Shown here: in pieces, positions 20,445 through 27,198 of the stretch
Layout: each line of letters begins with the position of its first letter
Numbering within the stretch: position 1 is the stretch's first letter
NCBI GenBank assembly: GCA_018398765.1
Contig: JAHBMJ010001534.1
Location: forward strand, 2,501-29,698
Length of the DNA: 27,198 nucleotides
Source of the DNA: Chromera velia
Lineage: Eukaryota; Sar; Chromeraceae
Direction: 5' to 3'
Notes under the pieces: model-generated
Database searches by the model: none
Seen by the model: only the letters and a program-made list of their open reading frames with translations
What the model was told of the DNA's origin: nothing
Position numbers and translations under genes: made by a program

Positions 20445-21650
20445 TCACAAATCGGTTCCTGGATGCTGCAGAACGCTAAGCAACAGAACGAGACTGGCGC
20501 CGAGCCCCGCGCTGACAAAAAGGGGCCGAATGACGCCGTGAACGATCGCGAGACCCAGCATGGTAGTGCCAACTTGCACCAGGTCTGAGGGTCTGACAGG
20601 GTAGTTGAGGGCGAAGCAAACGAGATAGAAGGCACAAAGGAGAATCCAGAAGACGCACAAACAGATGCCAAAAACACTTCGCTGTTGATTCCTCCAAAGC
20701 CACCAAGCTCGGTAGCTCTCTGGAAGAACCCATTTCTTCGAGGCTCTGTACATCGATGTTTCTGAATCGACCTCTGCAACTTCACGATCTTTCTTTTCTC
20801 CTCCTTCTGTTGGAACGCCTTCCGAATCCCCCCCTCTCCTCCTCCTCCATACAACCAACCTAATCACCACCTCCCTCCCACGACATAAGGGGGGAAGGAG
20901 AGATTGAACGGCGTTTGCAGTGATGACATTTCTTTGTCTAAGACTTGTTTTCTCCGTCTCCTCGGAGGACCCCCTCTTGACGCAGCAACAGCTTCCCCTT
21001 TCCTTTCGAGGCTTGGTCGACGAGACCCTCGCCCCCCAGAAGTAGTTCGCGTCCTCCACCGTCACCCTCCCCCCCCGTCTCGCCTTTTCGCTCAAGTTCT
21101 TCAGCATTGCCACTTTGGGCGTGCGGGGCCTGAGGAGGAAGTCCGTGAGCATGCTGACAGGAAGAGTGAGGCCGTAGATCAAAAAGGCGGCCAAGATTGT
21201 GCGCCCTGTGAAGGTGGACACGACGGCGGAGAGGATCTGCAGCACCCCCATCCCCTCAAGGCTGATCTCGGGTGTGTCCTCGGAGAGCACCCCAAAGAAG
21301 AGGGCAAGGAGGAACAGCCAGGAGAAAGCGGAGGTCCAGGCGATCAGCGCGGCAGTAGCTCTGGGAATGAGTGCGTCTGCGTGAGTGGCGGCGCTCCGGG
21401 GGAGGAGAGATGTCTGGAGGGGTCTGAGGAAGAGTCTGGCTGCCAGGTAAGCAGCACTCCAGCCGAAAGGACGAACTCTGCACACACGCACACACACACA
21501 CACACAGTCACGTACTGGACAGCCAGGCGTGTTAGCGGAGAATGGGCGGTCCGGCAGTTTGTCATCCTTCCTTAAGAGAGCAGCGGGAAAATTCGAATGA
21601 AGAAACACGAAAAACAGATAGACAAATAAATGCGCAGCAAAACTCCTGTC

Positions 21651-21704
<54 letters not shown>

Positions 21705-24700
21705 TGAGAGAGAAAGAGGGGAATAGGCAGAGAGGCAGAAAGAGAGAGAGAGAGGGACTGAGGCAGACAGCAGCAGAAACAAGGAGCCCCTGGTGTCTCA
21801 TCATACCCACGCACCTCCTCATGTCTTCCTCCAACTCCAAATTTGCCCAGACGGGCATCGATCGGAGGGCAGAATTTCTGTCGTACCTCCACCGCAACAA
21901 CTGATCAGCAATCTGAAGCAGAACCTGGTTGGTCTCTCTGCTCTCCTCCACACTTTGCGTCCGCCCCAAAATTGCTTCCATCCCCCGCTCTCCTGTCTTT
22001 CATCGGAGACTCTCCTAGAACCGATGAAAGAGGCTCTTTGTCTTTGCCCCCTCCACTGCATTGGTTGATTGTCTGAACAAGAGGGTACACTTTCTTGCTC
22101 TCCTCCTTCTCTCGAAACATTTCCTGATTCTCCGCCTCGTTGCCCCTCCCGGATCCCCCAAAGTCCTTCTCGCCCTCAACCCCCCCCGAGCACTCTTCAT
22201 TCTCCATTCGAGCAATCTCTTCGCTCGTCACCGGCCGGGCGCCCGTGATGTCCAGACCGACGATACCGCTCGGAGCCTCCGGACACCTGACAAAAAGGCG
22301 CAGAATAGAGCGATGGGGGGTCTCCTCGAGGAACTCTAAGGGTCCCTCTGGGGGGAGAAGACGAGAGATATCTCTCTTCAGGGGTCCTTGTTTTCCGTCC
22401 CCCCATCCTCCCCTCGCATCACCACTCATTGGCCGCGAGGTGATCTTTTTGAGAGAGTGTTTGTTTACAGCAGAGTTTCCTTTCTGCCTCTCTTTCCAGA
22501 TTCTCACAGGCACGGGAGCGCATACGTCGTCTTTCCCCCTTTCCGGCCTGCCATTGTGGACAGAGAGAGAGAGCCAGTGTCTGGAAGCAAGGCGGGAGTC
22601 TGCGATGACGCGGCTGCCAGAGTCAAGCACGGAGCGCTGGGGAACCAGAATGAGCGGCGTCCTCGCTCTTCCTCTCTCTCTCTCAGACATCGAAGAGGAA
22701 GTCAGAAAGAGACCGTACTTCTCAAGCATCTGAGGCGGAACGGCAACCGAGAGGTCATCCTGACGCGAGAGGGATCTTATCTGCTCAGAGGATGGGGGGA
22801 CACAAAAATGATATAAGAGTATCGAAGGTTTGCTTTTCTGATGGTTGCATTGAGGAGTCAACCAAAGAGACAGACAGAGAAAGTGTGCTCAAACAATGAC
22901 GAAAGACAAACAGATCAAGAAGCAAGCAGACCAACTACATGTTTCTTTCAAAAAGGCAGACCGACATGCATAGAAACACAACCACAGACAAGAAAGCACA
23001 GATGGATAGACAGACAGACAGAGAGACCGCAAGACGGACGGACAAAGAGGCATGCACCAAGCTAAAGAGCCAGAATTAAGGGAAGAAGTACCTGAAGGAA
23101 GGAAGACCCAATTGTTAAAAGGACCGTCAAGTCCTTTGTCTTCTGGACTTTTCCTTGTCCCTCTGCGGACCCATTCTCAGTCTGATACATTTCCCCGCTG
23201 CCGAGGGGGGGGCAGACTGCGGGACAAGGGAGAAGGAAGCCCCGGAGACGGGCACAGCATGTCTGTGGAGCTGTCTGCCTCTTTTCCTTCCTGGACGGGA
23301 GAAAGCTGTCGGACTTCCGCAGCCCTTTCCTCACCAGCCACGCTCTGACAAGGGTCTCCAGCATTCTGTACCGATTCGCCTGTCTCTCTGCGAGGGCCTC
23401 TAGGCGTCGGCGGAAGTGCCCCGAACGAATCAGGAAACGGGCAGCAGAGAGGACCTGCCAGTCTGAATCCCCAAAGGGCTCCACAATCAAGTCGCGGCGC
23501 CAGCGAGGAGAGAGAGACAGTCGGAGGCTGAAGGGGAGGACGGGAGGCGGGGGGGGGTCCCAGAGGGGGGGGCGCAGAGGAAGGGAGCGAGGGGAAGCGA
23601 TATCACCCCTTCCAGCAGGAACAGCCGAGAGATGTGTGTCCTCTATGAGGGCGACTTCGGGGGTGATGACGACTGCCTCCTGACCCCTCTCTAACCTGCG
23701 AGTTCCCCCGACCCCCTGAGCGAGGACCTTCTGCGCGTCCGCGGTGAGAAGGGCGACAAGGTCTGTCTGGCGGAAGGACAGTGCCTGAAGGTCCAGGGAA
23801 TCCCCCAACTCCCCTGACACAGCTGCGTCGTTGTCTGCTCTTTCTGTTTCTGTTTCTGCTTCTGTGGGCTGGGGGGGGATGTTGAGAGGGTAGGCAGAGT
23901 CGCTGGAGAAGAGGTGCTGGTAGCGGTCGCGGAGTCCTGTCTCTCCCTCAGTGACCATCTTCTCAATCTGTTCGGAGACAAACTCGAAGGAGCACATGTT
24001 GACCGGATCACGGCGATTCTCCCACGCCGCTGCCAGAACAGCCTTCGTGTTCAGACACGCCTCCTCAACGACCGACGAAGAGGTCCGAGGGGAGCATCGG
24101 TCTCTCCACGTCGCTCTGCGAAGGGGAGTGGTTGAAGGGAAAGAGTGGAAGGACGGAGAAGGGGCATCCGAAGAAGGAAGAGCAAGAAAAAGTCTTCGGA
24201 AAGCAGGAGCCAACAAAGTATCACACTGTCTCCATGGATCCAGAAAAATGCAGCCGAGTCTGAAAGTGCAGAATCACATTGAACTTGTACAATTAAAACC
24301 AAGACAAATAAAACAGACTCACATGAGTATGTGAAGCAGAAACCCTCCCAAAAGAGCTCCGACGACCCACAGCAGCGCATTGTCGATTGTCGCCCCCTCT
24401 CTTGCCCTGTCGAATTCCCAGAGAACCGACAGATCTGCCCCTGCCAGGATGCTCGCAACGTCTCCGATCACCTCTCCAAACTCCGTCTCCATCAGACCCG
24501 CACCCGCACCCTCACACTCACACCCACCCCCCGCCACGCTCTTGCACAGAGAGCTCCACTGAGCGTTCTCGCCATCAAAAGAGGAGCAGCCGCCCTCTTC
24601 TTCCACATCTGAACTCAAGCGGCGGCGCCCACCACCGCTCCCACTTTCCGACGCCCCCGGCAACCCCCCCACAGTCACAGCCAGAGCCTCCGACCCAAAC

Positions 24701-26776
24701 ACACGAGCACCCACGTCCTCCCCGCACCACAAGAGACGCACAGACTGAGAGGCTCCGAACTTCGTTGTCCCCCCCACGTAGCTCCTTACATCGTTCCCCC
24801 ACGAGACCACAGCCAGACCGAGGAAAGCCTGGGCAGAGTCGCCGCACGTCCCTTCGAGGGCCTTCAGCCTCTCTGCGGTCGCGTCTGAGAAGGACTTCAC
24901 AGAGAATGTCAGAGGGCCCACCTCCGCGCTGAGAGACCGCGCGTCAGCCACAGCGGTGGGACTCGGAAGAGCCGTCGCCGCGAGGGAGAACGAATCCGTC
25001 GACATCACCGACGGGCCGCTTGAGGTGGCTTGGCGCAACACCAGCGGTGCTGCAGGCAGAGCAGAAAAACAAGAAATCGGGACACGTGAATCAACACCAC
25101 ATGGATGGTTCTGACCAGCGTGCGTTAGTGCTCTAGAACACGGGAAGGAAAGGGTAAGGACTTCCATGGCCCTTCTGATATAATGACTCATTTTCTCTGT
25201 CTGCCCACTCAGTCTGACCGATAGACGTCGTCGCTGCCTTGACCACGTTGTCTGTCGCACTCCCCAGTTCCTTCCTTCTGGAGGCCAGAGCGGTCCCGTT
25301 GGCCCCCGCACTGCCCCCTCCCGGCGTCACTCCCGCGTCTGCGGATGCCGACTGCAGCGTCTTCTCGAGGGATGACAGCACGGGGAGCTGAGACCCGACC
25401 AGCGACTTTCCCGATCGAGACGTGGGCACAGAGGAAGACCGCGAGACGACGGCAGACAGCGACGAGGCAAGCTGATCACGCACACAAAGGACGGAAAAGG
25501 GAAAAAGGGAGATAAGGCAAGCTGCACATACATGAACGAGAAGCTCAGAGCAGGATGGAGATCGAGGCTTCAGGCAGCAAGCAGGAGACAGCAAAGAAAG
25601 ACTCGAAAGAGGCACTTTGTTGGGCGTCAAGAGTGCCCCAAATGTGCCTTCGAGATTGTTGTGGTGTCGTTTCTGGAATCTCACGTATTCTCTGCGAGAC
25701 CTCGAACAACCTCGCACAAATAAAAAGTCGTAGAGGGACCAGAGACATCCACCGACCGTTGTTACTGAGTTTGCAATTTCCGAAGTCTGAGAGTCTTTCT
25801 GGTCTTGGCTGAGAGAGGCGCTGCCGGTCCCCGAGAGAACAGAATCTAGACTCTTGCTTGTGGTTGCCAATACGGCGGTGAACGTTTCTGTTTCCTCCCT
25901 GGTCAGCGTCCGCCCAGCGCTCTCAATGTTCGAGAGCGTGCTGCTGATCTTTTGAGCGACCGCTTTGGTGCTTGCAAGAGACTCAGATGTGCTGGATGCC
26001 GCAGTGGAGCCGTCAGAGCCTGTGCCTGTGCCTGTGCTGGTCTCAACAAATGACTTCAGAGACTGCAAACAGATAGGGCGACACGGAGGGGAGAGAAGGG
26101 TTACCTTTCACTATACACTTCTGCCCCGCTCCAGCAAGAAGGCAGCTGAGAAAGACAAGACAGAGAAGGCAGAGGATGGCAGAAATGGCAGAATCAATGT
26201 TGACTGCAAGGCAAGGGAAGGCAAGGGACGCTGACGAACATTCAGAAGGAGGACCGTTCCCGCAACCCCCTCATCCTCCCCCGAGTTCTCCTCGAGTGCC
26301 GATGTCTCCACCGTCTCTGGGAGCTCGCACTCATAGGCTCTCGGCGCATTCTTGCACGTGGCGATGGACGGACAGACGTGGGTCCCCAAAGCGCACTCGT
26401 CGACGTCTGTGCAGGAAGAAAGAAGGCAGAAAGAAACAAAGAAAAGAACTCAAATGGTGAAGCATCAAGGAGGCGAGTGAACAGCAACTTTTCGAAGAAG
26501 ACACCAAAGAGGTGATTGATTCTTGCACAAGGGATGATGAAGCTTTGCTCTGTTTTCTCACCATCTCAAATCCTCATGCAGCACAAAAACAAAGCGATGA
26601 CAGACTCCCACGGGGGGACAGGATGGACAAAAAAAGAGAAAACACATGCAGACCAAGGCATTCACCAATGCACTGGCAGGTTCCATCAGATTCCGAGATA
26701 AGTTTCTGGCACTCTCCGTAGCTCGCACAAGTCCACTCATCCAGACACGCACTTTCCCCTGTGCACACGATTGTTT
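20445..26776 (-). CDS. Large multi-pass receptor-like protein with EGF-like, GAIN/GPS-like and C-terminal membrane segments (partial 5')
   Basis: Exons read with matching phases: 26776-26666, 26406-26240, 26062-25766 (or to 25757), 25471-25219, 25049-24323, 24115-23092, 22780 to about 21930-22020, then to 21815, and 21477-20445 (TGA). Order of parts: a Cys-rich EGF-like exon ([13 protein letters not shown]); a calcium-binding EGF-like start DVDEC with only four of six cysteines; a Ser/Thr-rich stalk; and a GAIN-like region ending in a GPS-like box. TM1 ([17 protein letters not shown]) follows, then a linker of roughly 700 residues, then about five hydrophobic segments ([47 protein letters not shown] and two more). 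The order EGF/stalk, GPS, TM1, later TM cluster recalls polycystin-1-like and adhesion-receptor proteins, but no PLAT domain was seen. A surface receptor or channel-like role is inference. The start lies beyond 27198. One frame change near 21930-22030 is unexplained. Confidence 0.72.
21486..21760. repeat. CA, (AT)n/(TG)n and GA tracts in the last intron of the receptor-like gene
   Basis: The plus strand shows CA at about 21482-21506, AT then TG at 21651-21702, and GA-rich sequence beyond. All lie within the intron 21814-21478. On the minus strand the TG-rich end leads into GTGTGTGCAG, the acceptor of the last exon. Confidence 0.85.
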
Positions 26777-26790
26777 CTGCAGCAACACAG

Positions 26791-26795
<5 letters not shown>

Positions 26796-26821
<26 letters not shown>

Positions 26822-27198
26822 CGGACACACACACGGACACACGCACGGAGACACACACGGACACACACACACACACACACGGACACACGGACACACGGAC
26901 GCACGGACACACACGGACACACACACGGACACACACACACACACACACGGACACACGGACACACGGACGCACGGACACACACGGACACACACACGGACAC
27001 ACACACACACACACACGGACACACGGACACACGGACGCACGGACACACACGGACACACACACGGACACACACACACACACACACGGACACACGGACACAC
27101 GGACGCACGGACACACACGGACACACACACGGACACACACACACACACACACGGACACACGGACACACGGACGCACGGACACACACACACACACACAC
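26796..27198. repeat. 68-base minisatellite, CA/GGACAC type, running off the window
   Basis: GGACGCACGG recurs at 26897, 26965, 27033, 27101 and 27169, exactly 68 bases apart, with apparently identical copies. A variant CA/GGACAC array lies at 26796-26880. All three minus-strand frames are open (CVCV/CVRV), because the unit has no stop in any frame. As 68 is not a multiple of three, coding is unlikely. It most likely lies in an intron ending at the 26777 acceptor. Confidence 0.95.

Noticed and set aside
20285-20854. 189-codon minus frame ending in IYIYIYI
   Set aside because: Shadow of the last receptor-gene exon that runs into the AT repeat; no hydrophobic pattern or splice support.
23062-24216. 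A PLAT/LH2 domain after TM1
   Set aside because: I looked for the beta-sandwich pattern in the 24115-23092 and 22780 exons and saw only charged helices and Pro-rich linkers.
1-27198. A bacterial or phage system (operons, CRISPR, toxin-antitoxin, tRNA-linked island)
   Set aside because: Introns, disordered long proteins, eukaryotic extracellular modules and dense microsatellites all point to a eukaryote. No direct-repeat/spacer array or tRNA fold was seen.

Overview
The window looks like nuclear DNA of a unicellular eukaryote. Genes are split by introns of roughly 170-650 bases with GT..AG ends. T-rich or TG-rich tracts precede the acceptors, proteins are long with low-complexity linkers, and micro- and minisatellites are dense. 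LRR, EGF-like and GAIN/GPS-type extracellular modules, together with TGCATGC motifs upstream of genes, would suit an alveolate alga (a chromerid such as Chromera velia is my best guess). The species is an inference from style, not a sequence match. No bacterial operons, rRNA, tRNA or CRISPR arrays were seen.

Layout. 85-7020 (minus): a leucine-rich-repeat gene (7020 down to about 4393), followed after a 374-base gap by a gene with a nine-cysteine CxxC cluster and a long disordered body (4015 down to 85). Splice signals and reading phases allow both to be one gene of about 1,917 codons. 7021-8361: upstream region with TGCATGC motifs, two GC hairpins and an AT-rich island with imperfect inverted ends. 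8362-13136: repeat territory, with two related exon-like fragments next to CA/TG tracts, a dispersed 80-base repeat, a homopurine block with a 56-base A run, a 71-base tandem duplication and a degenerate ~770-base tandem repeat. 13137-14724 (minus): a coiled-coil protein gene with a duplicated 17-residue unit. 14725-15346: divergent upstream region. 15347-18998 (plus): a secreted or endomembrane multi-pass protein with a signal peptide and a very basic C-terminal half. 18999-20444: AT-rich intergenic block. 20445-26776 (minus, 5' end outside the window): a large multi-pass receptor-like gene with EGF-like exons, a Ser/Thr-rich stalk, a GPS-like cysteine box, TM1, a long linker and about five C-terminal membrane segments. 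Its broad plan recalls polycystin-1-like or adhesion-receptor proteins. 26796-27198: a 68-base minisatellite in its upstream intron.

How the genes relate. Nothing ties them into one pathway. Three of four encode membrane-linked or membrane-spanning proteins: the LRR protein has an N-myristoylation-type start, the plus-strand gene has a signal peptide, and the receptor-like gene has several TM segments. I did not find a convincing new defence, mobile or biosynthetic system. The most interesting points are the possible LRR/CxxC fusion, the GPS-like box lacking the usual cleavage triad, and the repeated use of TG-rich tracts next to splice acceptors.
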